A stretch of 50,767 bases of DNA from NCBI GenBank assembly GCA_004367505.1, contig SFCB01000060.1, positions 1-50,767 of the forward strand, written 5' to 3'. This stretch comes from Chloroflexi bacterium OHK40 (GTDB lineage Bacteria; Chloroflexota; Chloroflexia; Chloroflexales; Chloroflexaceae). Each line of letters starts with the position of its first letter. Within the stretch, counting starts at the first letter, position 1. The translations under genes and the position numbers were made by a program. This document shows, one piece after another, positions 26,624-34,461 of the stretch. Under the pieces are notes generated by a model, which worked only from the letters and a program-made list of their open reading frames with translations, did not search any database and had not been told where the DNA came from.

Positions 26624-27478
26624 TCAGGCCGGAGTGACTCTCAGGCCGAGGGTGGCGAAGGCCCAGCTAATACCAGCCTTTAGATTGGCCCGGGTCACCA
26701 CCTCATTGAGATCGACTTCGAGGCCCACCAGCGTCTGAGCGATCTCGCTGCCGACGCCGACGAGCACGACCTGGCTGCCGAGTAGTTTGACGGCGCGGGC
26801 GGCCTGCATCAGCGCGGCGGCGACCGTAGTATCGACCACGGGGACACCGGTGATATCGAGGATGACAATATCGGCCTGATACTCGACAATTGCCTCAAGG
26901 ATGCGCTCGGTGATCGCCATCGCCCGGCGAGCGTCAACGTGTCCGACGAGCGGGACCGTGAGGATGCCATCCCAGACCTGGATAACCGGGCTGGAGAGCG
27001 CGTCGATCGCCTCGCGTTGCTGGACAATCTCCTCGCGGGCGGCGCTGATCGCCGCCTGCTGCTCCATCCTGGCGGTGACATTCTGATGCATCAGAACGAC
27101 ATGGGAAGGCTGAGCATCGGCATCGTAGAGCGGAAAGATCGTCGCCTGGATCCAGATCCGCCGATCCTCGCGGGAGTCAATGGCAGCGCCAAGATCAACC
27201 TGGGCCGTATCGTAGATGACCGGATCGGTCGTGAAGCGCTCGCCGGCAAGGGCGCGGGCGAAGAGCTCCCGACTGCCCTGTGCCACGCTCTGGGGATCGT
27301 TGAGCAGGTTAAACTGCCCGACGATGGCCGCGCGGGGCGCTCCCCAGAACTCTTCAGCCTCGCGATTCATCGCAATGAGCACACCATCGTGCTGGTAGAT
27401 CATCAGTGGGACGGGGAGATCATCGAGGAGGCGGATGGTTGCTGGCTGAGCGAGGAAAGTGGCGAGGGGTTCAGCCAT
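26624..27478 (-). CDS. PAS-STAS domain protein (RsbR-like)
   Basis: This 284-aa soluble protein has an N-terminal PAS domain (about residues 15-130, including VPLMIYQHDGVLIAMNREAE), a short helical linker (REEIVQQREAIDALSSPVI) and a C-terminal STAS domain with VILDITGVPVVDTTVAAAL. This order is that of RsbR/RsbS-type stressosome or blue-light-like sensors that pass signals to anti-sigma or diguanylate partners. The STAS loop has Thr-Thr after the Asp, at the position of the usual phosphorylatable Ser/Thr. The ATG at 27478 has AGGAG eight bases upstream. The divergent photolyase gene starts 77 nt away, and a PAS-coupled light or redox input is an attractive but unproven link. Confidence 0.82.
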   Translation of the reverse strand: MAEPLATFLAQPATIRLLDDLPVPLMIYQHDGVLIAMNREAEEFWGAPRAAIVGQFNLLNDPQSVAQGSRELFARALAGERFTTDPVIYDTAQVDLGAAIDSREDRRIWIQATIFPLYDADAQPSHVVLMHQNVTARMEQQAAISAAREEIVQQREAIDALSSPVIQVWDGILTVPLVGHVDARRAMAITERILEAIVEYQADIVILDITGVPVVDTTVAAALMQAARAVKLLGSQVVLVGVGSEIAQTLVGLEVDLNEVVTRANLKAGISWAFATLGLRVTPA

Positions 27479-27504
27479 ACGGCATACTCCTGAGATCGGA
27501 CGAG

Positions 27505-27531
27505 CGACGCTTTCGAGTGTAGCAAGCGTCG
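27505..27531. promoter_or_regulatory. Inverted repeat between divergent PAS-STAS and photolyase genes
   Basis: Perfect 8-bp arms CGACGCTT and AAGCGTCG flank an 11-bp spacer in the 77-nt divergent gap. On the minus strand the spacer region includes TGcTACACT, an extended -10-like element. It could be an operator shared by both genes. Confidence 0.4.
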
Positions 27532-27555
27532 ATTACCACTGGAAAGCGACAGAGC

Positions 27556-29031
27556 ATGGCCCCGATTGTACACTGGTTCCGGCGCGACCTGCGCCTGAGC
27601 GACAATACCGCGCTGGCGGCGGCAGCTCAGGCGAGCGGCGGCGCAGTGGTACCGCTCTACATTCTCGACGACGCCATCCTCTTTGGGCGCTGGGCGAGCC
27701 CCGGTCGAACCGCCTTTCTGCTGGCGAGCCTGCGGGCGCTCGATCAGGCCTTGCGCGAGCGGGGCTCCAGGCTGATCCTGCGCCGGGGGGAGCCGCTGCG
27801 CGAACTGCTCGATGTTGCCCGAACCAGTGGTGCCGCAGGCGTCTACTGGAATCGCGACTACACCCCGTACGCTGTCGCGCGCGACACAGCCGTCAAGGCG
27901 GAGCTGAGGGCGGCGGGGCTTGAGGCGCGGAGCTACAAGGACGCCGTCATCTTCGAGATGGACGAGGTGGTGACCCGCGACGGGCGACCGTACACCGTGT
28001 ACACGCCCTACGCCCGGAGCTGGCGACAGCGGCTGGCGGCAGAGGGCATCGTGGGAGCGGCGGCGCCCGCGCTGGCGGCGCCGGGGCAGTGGCCGGCGGG
28101 CGAGGCGATACCGGAGTTGCACACCTTCGGCATGGCGCTCCCCCATCCTCTGCCGGCGGCCGGAGAGGTAGCTGCCGCCGAAGGACTAGCGCGCTTCGCG
28201 GCGTTGCGGGCGGGCGCGGGGATCGGGGCGTATGCCGAACGCCGCGACCAGCCGGGGATCGACGGGACCTCGCGGCTCTCGCCGCACCTGCGACTCGGCT
28301 CGCTCTCGCCACGGCAGTGTCTGCGGGCCATCGCCGCGTGCCGGTTGCAGCTTGAGTCTGGGCGCCTGCCGACGAAGACCACCGCCGGGAGCTTGCTGTC
28401 GGGGATCGAGACGTGGGAGGGAGAACTGATCTGGCGCGACTTCTACGTGCAGGTGCTCTACCACCACCCGTATGTCCTGCGAGGGGCCTTCCGGCGCGAG
28501 TACGACGGGCTGGCGTGGGAGAATGATGCCGAGCTCTTCGTGGCGTGGACGGAAGGGCGCACCGGGTACCCGATCGTCGATGCGGGGATGCGGCAGTTGC
28601 GCCAGGAGGGATGGATGCACAACCGGGTACGAATGATCGTCGCCTCCTTCCTGACGAAAGACCTGCTGGTAGACTGGCGGTGGGGTGAAGCCCACTTCAT
28701 GCGGCATCTGCTCGACGGCGACCCGGCGGCGAATAACGGCGGGTGGCAGTGGGCGGCAGGCACCGGCACCGACGCACAGCCCTACTTCCGCATCTTCAAC
28801 CCGACAAGCCAGGGCAAGCGCTTCGATCCGGACGGCGCCTACGTGCGGCGCTACGTGCCAGAGCTGGCCAACGTGCCGAGTCGCTTCGTCCACGAGCCGC
28901 ACCTGATGGCGCCAGCCGAGCAGGTGCGGGCCGACGTGCACATCGGCCGCGACTACCCGCTGCCAGTGGTCGATCACAAGGTGCAGCGTGAGCGGGCGCT
29001 GGCGCTCTACGGCGCTGTTCGGGGTGGGTAG
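27556..29031 (+). CDS. phr: Deoxyribodipyrimidine photolyase (class I)
   Basis: This 491-aa protein matches class I DNA photolyases, which use FAD and blue light to split cyclobutane pyrimidine dimers. The N-terminal antenna-binding domain starts IVHWFRRDLRLSDNTAL. The C-terminal FAD domain holds WEGELIWRDFYVQVLYHHP, GYPIVDAGMRQLRQEGWMHN and NNGGWQWAAGTGTDAQPYFR, all conserved in this class. The ATG at 27556 sits at the very start of the conserved domain; the ribosome site is weak. It diverges from a PAS-STAS gene and is followed within 42 nt by a tRNA gene. Confidence 0.95.
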   Translation: MAPIVHWFRRDLRLSDNTALAAAAQASGGAVVPLYILDDAILFGRWASPGRTAFLLASLRALDQALRERGSRLILRRGEPLRELLDVARTSGAAGVYWNRDYTPYAVARDTAVKAELRAAGLEARSYKDAVIFEMDEVVTRDGRPYTVYTPYARSWRQRLAAEGIVGAAAPALAAPGQWPAGEAIPELHTFGMALPHPLPAAGEVAAAEGLARFAALRAGAGIGAYAERRDQPGIDGTSRLSPHLRLGSLSPRQCLRAIAACRLQLESGRLPTKTTAGSLLSGIETWEGELIWRDFYVQVLYHHPYVLRGAFRREYDGLAWENDAELFVAWTEGRTGYPIVDAGMRQLRQEGWMHNRVRMIVASFLTKDLLVDWRWGEAHFMRHLLDGDPAANNGGWQWAAGTGTDAQPYFRIFNPTSQGKRFDPDGAYVRRYVPELANVPSRFVHEPHLMAPAEQVRADVHIGRDYPLPVVDHKVQRERALALYGAVRGG

Positions 29032-29072
29032 GGCTTGTGCGGCGCGCGCGCCTGTGGTAGAGTAGGGGGCGT

Positions 29073-29147
29073 GCGGGCGTAGCTCAGGGGTAGAGCATCT
29101 GCCTTCCAAGCAGATGGTCGCGCGTTCGAATCGCGTCGCCCGCTCCA
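29073..29147 (+). tRNA. tRNA-Gly (anticodon TCC)
   Basis: A cloverleaf can be drawn by eye: acceptor arms GCGGGCG/CGCCCGC, a D arm TAGCTCAGGGGTAGAGCA, an anticodon stem TCTGC/GCAGA around CTTCCAA (anticodon TCC), a variable TGGTC, and a T arm GCGCG-TTCGAAT-CGCGT. The 3' end reads TCCA, so CCA is encoded. It decodes GGA (and GGG by wobble) codons. An antisense ORF through it is the usual spurious reading of this gene. Confidence 0.96.
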
Positions 29148-29168
29148 ACAGCTTAAGGCATCAGAAAG

Positions 29169-29201
29169 CGAAATCCCGTCGGGGCTCCCGGCGGGATTTC
29201 G
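29169..29201 (+). terminator. Strong hairpin after tRNA-Gly
   Basis: Arms CGAAATCCCG and CGGGATTTCG, with inner CGGG-gct-CCCG and one T-G pair, form a 15-bp stem with a 3-nt loop. It lies 22 nt after the tRNA and is a plausible terminator. The rest of the gap up to 29419 shows no gene. Confidence 0.6.
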
Positions 29202-29419
29202 TGTCGATGTAGCCAAAATACTGCCTAAGTTACTGCCAAACTCACAGGGCGCGATCATCGTCCTCCGCACTGTAAAGCCTTCCGTCGCCCTTGGTGTTAA
29301 GCCTTTCCACAGCCGTGTCTAGCTGTTTCTCACCGTCCGTGGGCTCCGCGCGGCTGGCTGAGGAGAACGCGGTATGCCTGCGCTTTGCCTCATCCTGGTT
29401 ACCTCTGAAGGTGCGGGAG

Positions 29420-30067
29420 CTACGCCCCGTCGAACGTCGCCAGCCGCTCGGCGAAATACGACCGCCAGCCCTCGGCGAGCGCCGGTATTGTTACGAGCCG
29501 GCGCATTGTCGCACGATCCTGTTTGTCGAAGGCGTAGATGCGGGTGATGTCGGCGATGGTGACGCCAGCCGGGTCACGGGCGAGGACCGTGAGCGGATCG
29601 CCGGCTGCGATCAGACCTTCCTTTACCACGGCGAAGTAGAAGCCGGTGCGCCGGCTCGCCAGAAAGCGCCGCACCATGTCGGCCCGGTTGAAGCGCAGGT
29701 TGAGCTTGAAGCATGGCAGGCGCGGCTGAGTGACCACGAGCTCAGCCTCGCCGACGCGGAGCCGGTCGCCGATGTGCAGGCTGTTCTCGTCCAGTCCGCT
29801 CGTCGTGAGGTTCTCGCCGAAGGCGCCCCAGGGAAACGCCTCGCCCAGCTGCTCGCGCCAGAAGGCGTAGTGCTCGGCGGGGTAGCCATACACCGCCTTC
29901 TCGACTCCGCCATGCACGGCCAGATCAGCCTGGCGGTCGCCGTCGAGATTCAGGGTGCGCACCATCACTGGTTCCGTCACGGGTGCCTTGAAGATGCCGG
30001 TGTGGACATCCTCGCCACGCCAGGCGGCCACACGCGGGAGGCCAACGTTCACCGAACGCAGATGCAT
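29420..30067 (-). CDS. MOSC domain protein (YiiM-like)
   Basis: This 215-aa protein has a MOSC domain (DLAVHGGVEKAVYGYPAEHY, FGENLTTSGLDENSLHIGDRLRVG) with the conserved Cys in QPRLPCFKL near residue 121, then a C-terminal 3-alpha helical region. MOSC proteins bind or transfer the sulfur or molybdenum of molybdenum cofactor. YiiM-type members reduce N-hydroxylated compounds together with flavin or ferredoxin reductases. The ATG at 30067 follows AAGGGG. It is the last of the minus-strand genes before the tRNA and may be read with the DUF4267-like gene 66 nt upstream. The substrate is unknown. Confidence 0.85.
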   Translation of the reverse strand: MHLRSVNVGLPRVAAWRGEDVHTGIFKAPVTEPVMVRTLNLDGDRQADLAVHGGVEKAVYGYPAEHYAFWREQLGEAFPWGAFGENLTTSGLDENSLHIGDRLRVGEAELVVTQPRLPCFKLNLRFNRADMVRRFLASRRTGFYFAVVKEGLIAAGDPLTVLARDPAGVTIADITRIYAFDKQDRATMRRLVTIPALAEGWRSYFAERLATFDGA

Positions 30068-30133
30068 GGTCGTGCCCCTTGTACGGCGATCGGCCCTCGC
30101 TCCGGCGGCAGAGGGCGCTCGCCACTGTGAGGA

Positions 30134-30580
30134 TCAGGCCCCAGCTGCGGACGCCCGGCTCACCCAGCGGCTCGTGAGGAACCAGGTGAGCAGGACGATG
30201 CCAGTGATCGCGATGTGGCGCGCGATCGTCGCGGGCTCGCCGCCGCGCTGCCAAACGAGCAGGGCGTCGCCGATCGGCATCACCGTGGCCACCAGGAGGA
30301 AGAGTGCCAAGGCCGCGTAGCTCCGGCGCACCAGCAGGGCCAGGCCGAACAGGCCGAGGAACAGCGTGCGGATCGCGTAGACCAGCACGAAGGCGTCGTC
30401 ACCCGGGTTGGCCAGCGGGATACCGAAAGAGGCGGCGAAGCCCGCCGGGTCGGCCGTGGCGCGCAGGACGTTGAAGAAGAGGTAGGCGATGAGCAGGGCG
30501 CTCATCCAGAGGCCGACTGAGCGCCAGGGCGAAGCGGCGCTCTGCACGGGGCGGGTGGACACGGGCGTGGTGGCGGACAT
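30134..30580 (-). CDS. Four-helix membrane protein, DUF4267-like
   Basis: This 148-aa protein has four hydrophobic segments: VGLWMSALLIAYLFFNV, VYAIRTLFLGLFGLALLV, AALALFLLVATVMPIGDALL and IAITGIVLLTWFLTS. The pattern, with an Arg in YAIR and a Pro-Ile-Gly-Asp motif in the third helix, resembles DUF4267 proteins of unknown function. The ATG at 30580 follows AAAGGA. It lies 47 nt downstream of the ECF sigma factor gene on the same strand, so the two are probably co-transcribed. No enzymatic motif is visible. Confidence 0.65.
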   Translation of the reverse strand: MSATTPVSTRPVQSAASPWRSVGLWMSALLIAYLFFNVLRATADPAGFAASFGIPLANPGDDAFVLVYAIRTLFLGLFGLALLVRRSYAALALFLLVATVMPIGDALLVWQRGGEPATIARHIAITGIVLLTWFLTSRWVSRASAAGA

Positions 30581-30627
30581 GGTGATGGTCCTTTCAGGTA
30601 TGTCCCAGGGCTCGTCATCACAGTGCG

Positions 30628-31482
30628 CTACGCGGTCGGCGGGTGCTGGGTGCCGAGGCGGCCGGCGGTGACGATGCGCTCGATGCGGGCGGCGAGGTCG
30701 GCGCGGGCGATATAGGTGGGGTGGGCGCGCAGGAGCGCGACGGCCCGCTCGTCGGCGGGGAGGTCGGCTCGGTGAGCCTGGCCCAACTCACGGCCACCCG
30801 CCTCGCCGAGGGGTTGCTCGTACTGGAGCCGGTCGGGGCCGAGCAGGCCGGCCTCACGCCTGGCGCGAGCCAGTTTGTGGCAGCGGCAGGGGCTCGCCGG
30901 GTTGACAATGCCGCAGTGGTCGGCGACAAACGCGACCAGCGCCTGGCGGGCGCGCGAAAGGCGCTTGCGGTAGGCCGCCGGGCTGAGGCCGGTAATTGCG
31001 GCGCCCTCAGCGCCGCTAACCTCCAGGATGTCGGCCAGGATCACCGCCAGGCGCTCGTCCGGGTCGAGGCACTGGAGCATGCCGAGTGTGCAGCTGCGGC
31101 GGGTCTCCTCGATCAGCTCAGCTTGCTCGTAGACCTCGTCAGGCCCGTCCTCCTGGGAGGCCAGTCCCTCTGCCAGGCGCTCGGCAAGGGCATCGAACGA
31201 GACGCGGCGGGCGTCCGCGTCGCGCCGGCGCTGGTTGAGCAGGTGGTTGCTCGCCACCCGGTACATCCAGGTCGAGAAGGCGCTCTCGCCACGGAACTGG
31301 GCAAGGTGGGTCACCAGCTTGATCAGGATCTCCTGGGTCGCGTCCTCGGCGTCGGCGGGCCGCTGCAGCATGCGCAGGGCCAGGTTGTAGATCGGCCGCT
31401 GCACGGTGCGCACGAGGCCGTCGAGAGCCTCGTGGCTTCCCGCCTGTGCCGCCGCGGCCAGCTCGCTCAGGTCATCGCTCAT
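30628..31482 (-). CDS. ECF-type RNA polymerase sigma factor with C-terminal extension
   Basis: This 284-aa protein has sigma region 2 (IYNLALRMLQRPADAEDATQ, then STWMYRVASNHLLNQRRR) and region 4 (LDPDERLAVILADILEVSG, then SPAAYRKRLSRARQALVAF). About 100 further residues begin with a Cys-rich stretch, CGIVNPASPCRCHKLARARR. That extension is seen in a subset of ECF factors and may bind metal or take over the anti-sigma role; no anti-sigma gene is adjacent. The ATG at 31482 follows AAGGAG; the longer frame from 31581 crosses the divergent promoter and was rejected. It diverges from the MarR gene and precedes the DUF4267-like gene. Its target promoters are not known. Confidence 0.88.
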   Translation of the reverse strand: MSDDLSELAAAAQAGSHEALDGLVRTVQRPIYNLALRMLQRPADAEDATQEILIKLVTHLAQFRGESAFSTWMYRVASNHLLNQRRRDADARRVSFDALAERLAEGLASQEDGPDEVYEQAELIEETRRSCTLGMLQCLDPDERLAVILADILEVSGAEGAAITGLSPAAYRKRLSRARQALVAFVADHCGIVNPASPCRCHKLARARREAGLLGPDRLQYEQPLGEAGGRELGQAHRADLPADERAVALLRAHPTYIARADLAARIERIVTAGRLGTQHPPTA

Positions 31483-31563
31483 CACCGCTCCTTCTCCCGC
31501 GCTTTCGGCTCCTATAGTAGTAGACACCGGCCAAGACGTGTTGTGACCGAATAAGGGAAAATG

Positions 31564-31583
31564 GTGTGTCGCGCTTGACACAC
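31564..31583. promoter_or_regulatory. Palindrome over the -35 box of the MarR promoter
   Basis: Perfect 7-bp arms GTGTGTC and GACACAC flank GCGCTT. The right arm overlaps the TTGACA -35 box at 31575-31580. A bound protein would block the promoter. Which regulator binds is unknown; it may be distinct from MarR because the arm sequence differs from the downstream palindrome. Confidence 0.5.
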
Positions 31584-31603
31584 GCCCATATCAGGCTTAT
31601 AGT
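31575..31603 (+). promoter_or_regulatory. Sigma-70-type promoter for the MarR operon
   Basis: TTGACA (31575-31580), a 17-bp spacer and TATAGT (31598-31603) form a near-consensus promoter. The start site would be near 31610, about 40 nt before the marR-type ATG at 31651. Confidence 0.78.
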
Positions 31604-31620
31604 TAGTATGCTAAATATAA
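31597..31620. promoter_or_regulatory. Probable MarR operator over the -10 box
   Basis: Arms TTATAGTTAG and CTAAATATAA match in nine of ten paired positions around the centre TATG. The site covers the -10 box and start. Size, symmetry and position fit an autorepressing MarR-family operator. Confidence 0.6.
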
Positions 31621-31650
31621 GCAGGCTAAACACCTTCAAGGATTACACAT

Positions 31651-32100
31651 ATGGGTGACCAGATCCTCCGCCAGGCGAACTGCGCACTGCTCGGGCAGAT
31701 CTGCAAACGCTACCAGGGGCAGACCAACAGCATGCTTCAAGCGGTGCAGCTCCACCGCGGCCAGGAGCTGATCCTCGCCCAGCTCTGGCAGCAGGACGGC
31801 CTGACCCCTTCCGAACTTGCCGAGCGGCTGCTGGTGCAGCCGGCGACAATCACCAACGCCCTGCAGGCCATGGAGCGCAGCGGCATGGTCGAGCGGCGGC
31901 GCGCCACCCACGACCAGCGCGTGGTGGAGGTATTTCTGACCCCCGCCGGCCGCGCCAGCCAGGCGCCCGTCGAGGCGATCTGGCGCACGGTCGAGGAGTG
32001 CGCCTTCAGCGACTTCAGCGCCGACGAGGAGCACGAGCTTCACCGGCTGCTGAGCAAGCTGGACGCCAACCTCGTCCGGCTCGCCGAGCAGCGCGCCTGA
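31651..32100 (+). CDS. MarR-family transcriptional regulator
   Basis: This 149-aa protein has the winged helix-turn-helix of MarR repressors: ILAQLWQQDGLTPSELAERL, then VQPATITNALQAMERSGMVE and the wing RRRATHDQRVVEVFLT. Helices at both ends would form the dimer interface. Such proteins release DNA on binding phenolic ligands or on Cys oxidation. Two Cys residues lie near the N-terminus (NCALLGQICKRY) and one in the C-terminal helix (EECAF). The ATG at 31651 follows AAGGAT. It leads a plus-strand run of pirin, GNAT, PPOX and SRPBCC genes, and the palindromes over its promoter suggest autoregulation. Confidence 0.92.
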   Translation: MGDQILRQANCALLGQICKRYQGQTNSMLQAVQLHRGQELILAQLWQQDGLTPSELAERLLVQPATITNALQAMERSGMVERRRATHDQRVVEVFLTPAGRASQAPVEAIWRTVEECAFSDFSADEEHELHRLLSKLDANLVRLAEQRA

Positions 32101-32185
32101 GCGACGACGGGCCGTCGGGCCGGGGAGACGGTGTGGATTTCGACGGGCTCGCGTGGTGCGCGGCCCAGATAGCATGGAGGTTACG

Positions 32186-33109
32186 ATGATCGAGGAGCTG
32201 CGGGAGCGCGAGAGCGGAAGCGAGGGCGAGGCGCGCGCGCGCGGGGTGGCCGCGCTGGTCACGCTCCAGCTTGGAGCACACGGGCGGGGCTTCACCGACT
32301 ACACGCTCGGCCCCGAGAGCGGGCTGGCGATCGACCCCTTCCTGGTGCTCAGCGACTTTCAGATGCCGCAGCCCTTCTTCCCGCCCCACCCGCACGCCGG
32401 CTTCTCGGTGATGACCTACATGTTCCCCGACTCCGCCGGCGCCTTCATCAATCGTGACAGCCTGGGCGACCACAGCCGGATCGAGCCGGGCGCCCTGCAC
32501 TGGACGCAGGCGGCCCGCGGCATCCAGCACGAGGAGGTGCCCGAGATTCCCGGCCAGGCCTGCCACGGCCTGCAGATGTGGGTCAACCTCGGCGCGCAGC
32601 ACAAGCTCGCCGACCCCGGCGCCGCCCATGTTAGCGCCGCCGACGTGCCCGAGCCGCGGCCCGCGCCAGGCGTGCGGCTGCGGGTCGTCGCGGGCAGCTA
32701 TGGTGACGTACGGGCCGGCTACGACACCCTGACCGAGTTCACGCTGCTCGACGTGTATCTGGAGCCCGGGGCATCGCTGATACACACGCTGCCGGCAGGC
32801 GACAACGCCTTCCTGATGGCGATCGACGGCGATGGCCTGGTGGTGAGCGCGGCGGGTCGCACGGCGGTGGGCGAGCACGCGGTGGCGCTGTTCGACCACA
32901 GCGGGGAGCGGCTGCGCGTGCAGGCGGGCGAGCGGCCCTTTCACTTCCTGCTCGCCAACGGCCGGCCGCTCGGCGAGCCTGTGGTCTTCGGCGGGCCGTT
33001 TGTGATGAACACGCCCGAGCAGATCAGCGCCGCGCGCGCACGCTTCAGCCGCGGCGAGATGGGCCGGCTGGAGCCCTCGGCGGACTTTGGCCGCTCAGGC
33101 CGTGGGTAG
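32186..33109 (+). CDS. Pirin family protein
   Basis: This 307-aa bicupin protein has the pirin N-terminal signature region (DPFLVLSDFQMPQPFFPPHPHAG), with metal-binding His residues in PPHPHAGF and in the later LHWTQAARGIQHEEVP. A C-terminal pirin domain carries the FGGPFVMNTPEQI stretch. Pirins bind a single metal and can act as quercetin-type dioxygenases or redox-sensing regulators. I chose the ATG at 32186, which has GGAGG five bases upstream, over in-frame ATGs at 32153 and 32174. It is 85 nt downstream of the marR-type gene and probably in its operon. Confidence 0.92.
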   Translation: MIEELRERESGSEGEARARGVAALVTLQLGAHGRGFTDYTLGPESGLAIDPFLVLSDFQMPQPFFPPHPHAGFSVMTYMFPDSAGAFINRDSLGDHSRIEPGALHWTQAARGIQHEEVPEIPGQACHGLQMWVNLGAQHKLADPGAAHVSAADVPEPRPAPGVRLRVVAGSYGDVRAGYDTLTEFTLLDVYLEPGASLIHTLPAGDNAFLMAIDGDGLVVSAAGRTAVGEHAVALFDHSGERLRVQAGERPFHFLLANGRPLGEPVVFGGPFVMNTPEQISAARARFSRGEMGRLEPSADFGRSGRG

Positions 33110-33155
33110 CCCCAGCGTGGACGGGGTTGATACGAGCAAGACAAGGAGTTTGGCA

Positions 33156-33461
33156 ATGAGCGAGCAGTCCGAGACGCTTCAGATCGTCGACAACCCGGAG
33201 GCGAGCCGCTATGAGACGCGAGTCGGCGGCCAGCTCGCCTTCGCCGAGTACATGCTGACCGGCCCGAACATCACCTTCACCCACACCGAGGTGCCCGAGG
33301 AGCTGGAGGGCCGGGGCATCGCCAGCCAGCTCGCCCGCTTCGCCCTGGAGGACGCGCGCGCCCGCGGGCTCGCGGTCATCCCGCTCTGCCCGTTCATCAG
33401 CGCCTACATCCGGCGCCAACGCGAGTACCAGCCGCTGGTCTTTGGCTACCCCGGCCCATAG
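33156..33461 (+). CDS. GNAT-like N-acetyltransferase (YjdJ type)
   Basis: This 101-aa protein fits the small GNAT subfamily typified by YjdJ. It shows the acetyl-CoA-binding pattern EELEGRGIASQLARFALEDA and the downstream VIPLCPFISAYIRRQREYQ that is common to this group, with the Cys-Pro-Phe motif. The substrate is unknown. The ATG at 33156 follows AAGGAG. It lies 46 nt after the pirin gene. Confidence 0.88.
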   Translation: MSEQSETLQIVDNPEASRYETRVGGQLAFAEYMLTGPNITFTHTEVPEELEGRGIASQLARFALEDARARGLAVIPLCPFISAYIRRQREYQPLVFGYPGP

Positions 33462-33540
33462 CGCTGCCGGCTATGACAGCGGTCGCGCGTTTCTTGCCGC
33501 CTTTTTGCAGACGAGCATTGAGATACACAGGAGCATTGTG

Positions 33541-33951
33541 ATGTTCACCGAGCGCGAGCTCGCCTTCCTCAAGACGCAGCGGCTGCTGCGTCTGGCCACG
33601 GTCGCCGCCGACGGGCAGCCCGACGCCGACGCGGTCGGCTTTGTCTTCGACGGCAGCGTGTTCGTCATCGGCGGCCACAAGCTGGCCCAGTCGCGCAAGT
33701 ACCGCAACGTCCACGGCGGCAACCACAAGGTCTCGCTGATCCTCGACGACCTGGCGAGCGTCGACCCGTGGACGCCGCGGGGGATCAAGGTGCATGGGGT
33801 CGCGACGGCTGAGACCCGTGTGGGGCAGTTCGGCCCGGGCGACTATCTGATCATCCGGCCGGCGACCACCTGGAGCTGGGGCATCGAGGGCGAGAGCTTC
33901 CAGGGCGGGCGCTTCCGGCCGCACAAGACGATCTGGGCCAGCGATGTTTGA
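33541..33951 (+). CDS. PPOX-class flavin/F420-binding oxidoreductase
   Basis: This 136-aa split-barrel protein resembles the pyridoxamine 5'-phosphate oxidase-like, PPOX-class F420-dependent family. It shows the core pattern FLKTQRLLRLATVAADGQPD, VGFVFDGSVFVIGG and KVSLILDDLASVDPWTPRGI. Such proteins reduce or oxidise small substrates with F420 or FMN. The ATG at 33541 follows AGGAG. Its 3' end overlaps the next gene by eight bases, so the two are coupled. Presence of this class agrees with an F420-using Chloroflexota or Actinomycetota host, though binding of F420 rather than FMN is not shown. Confidence 0.86.
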   Translation: MFTERELAFLKTQRLLRLATVAADGQPDADAVGFVFDGSVFVIGGHKLAQSRKYRNVHGGNHKVSLILDDLASVDPWTPRGIKVHGVATAETRVGQFGPGDYLIIRPATTWSWGIEGESFQGGRFRPHKTIWASDV

Positions 33952-34438
33952 GGTGCAGGCCGAAACCGAGGTCGACGCGCCCGTGGCAGTGGTCTGGGCG
34001 GTGCTGACCGATTTGAGCGCGTACCGCGCCTGGAGCACGATGCTGCACTACCGCGGCGGCATCTTGGCCGAGGGCGGCACGGTGCAGCTCCGGCTGACGC
34101 TCCCGAATGGCCCGAGCTACAACTTCGCGCCGCAGGTGATCGCGCTCGAGCCGGAGCGGCGCTTTACCTGGCGGGCGATCTCCGGAGTACGGGGGGTCTT
34201 CGACGGCGAGCACAGCTTCGAGCTCGCCCCGCTCGCCGGCGGGAGGACGCGGCTGCGCAACCGCGAGCTGTATCGCGGGCTGCTGGCGCCGCTGTTCCAG
34301 CGCCTGCCCATGATGCGCGATGCGCCGGCCGGATTCCGGGCCATGAACGAGGAGATCCGCGCCCGGGCCGAGGCGCTGAGCGGCGCGGCCCGGGGTGAAC
34401 CCTCAGCAGTGCCACCGAGGGTTCGCGCTGAGTCGTGA
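33944..34438 (+). CDS. SRPBCC (START-like) domain protein
   Basis: This 164-aa protein shows the SRPBCC pattern: an N-terminal VQAETEVDAPVAVVWAVLTD strand-helix, YRAWSTMLHYRGG, then ALEPERRFTWRAISG and a long C-terminal helix. The fold forms a deep hydrophobic pocket used for lipid, polyketide or aromatic ligands. It overlaps the PPOX gene and is probably the last gene of the MarR-led operon. The C-terminal 20 residues look disordered. Its stop marks roughly the left limit of the putative integrated element. The ligand is unknown. Confidence 0.85.
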   Translation: MFEVQAETEVDAPVAVVWAVLTDLSAYRAWSTMLHYRGGILAEGGTVQLRLTLPNGPSYNFAPQVIALEPERRFTWRAISGVRGVFDGEHSFELAPLAGGRTRLRNRELYRGLLAPLFQRLPMMRDAPAGFRAMNEEIRARAEALSGAARGEPSAVPPRVRAES

Positions 34439-34461
34439 ACTGCGCCTCCTGCGTCCGTTGC

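Noticed and set aside
26449-26637. 62-aa plus-strand ORF between Nudix and PAS-STAS genes
   Set aside because: No ribosome site or recognisable motif; it overlaps the end of the PAS-STAS gene.
29007-29270. Minus-strand ORF through tRNA-Gly (GRRDSNARPSAWKADALPL)
   Set aside because: This is the well-known false protein produced by reading a tRNA-Gly gene in reverse; no ribosome site.
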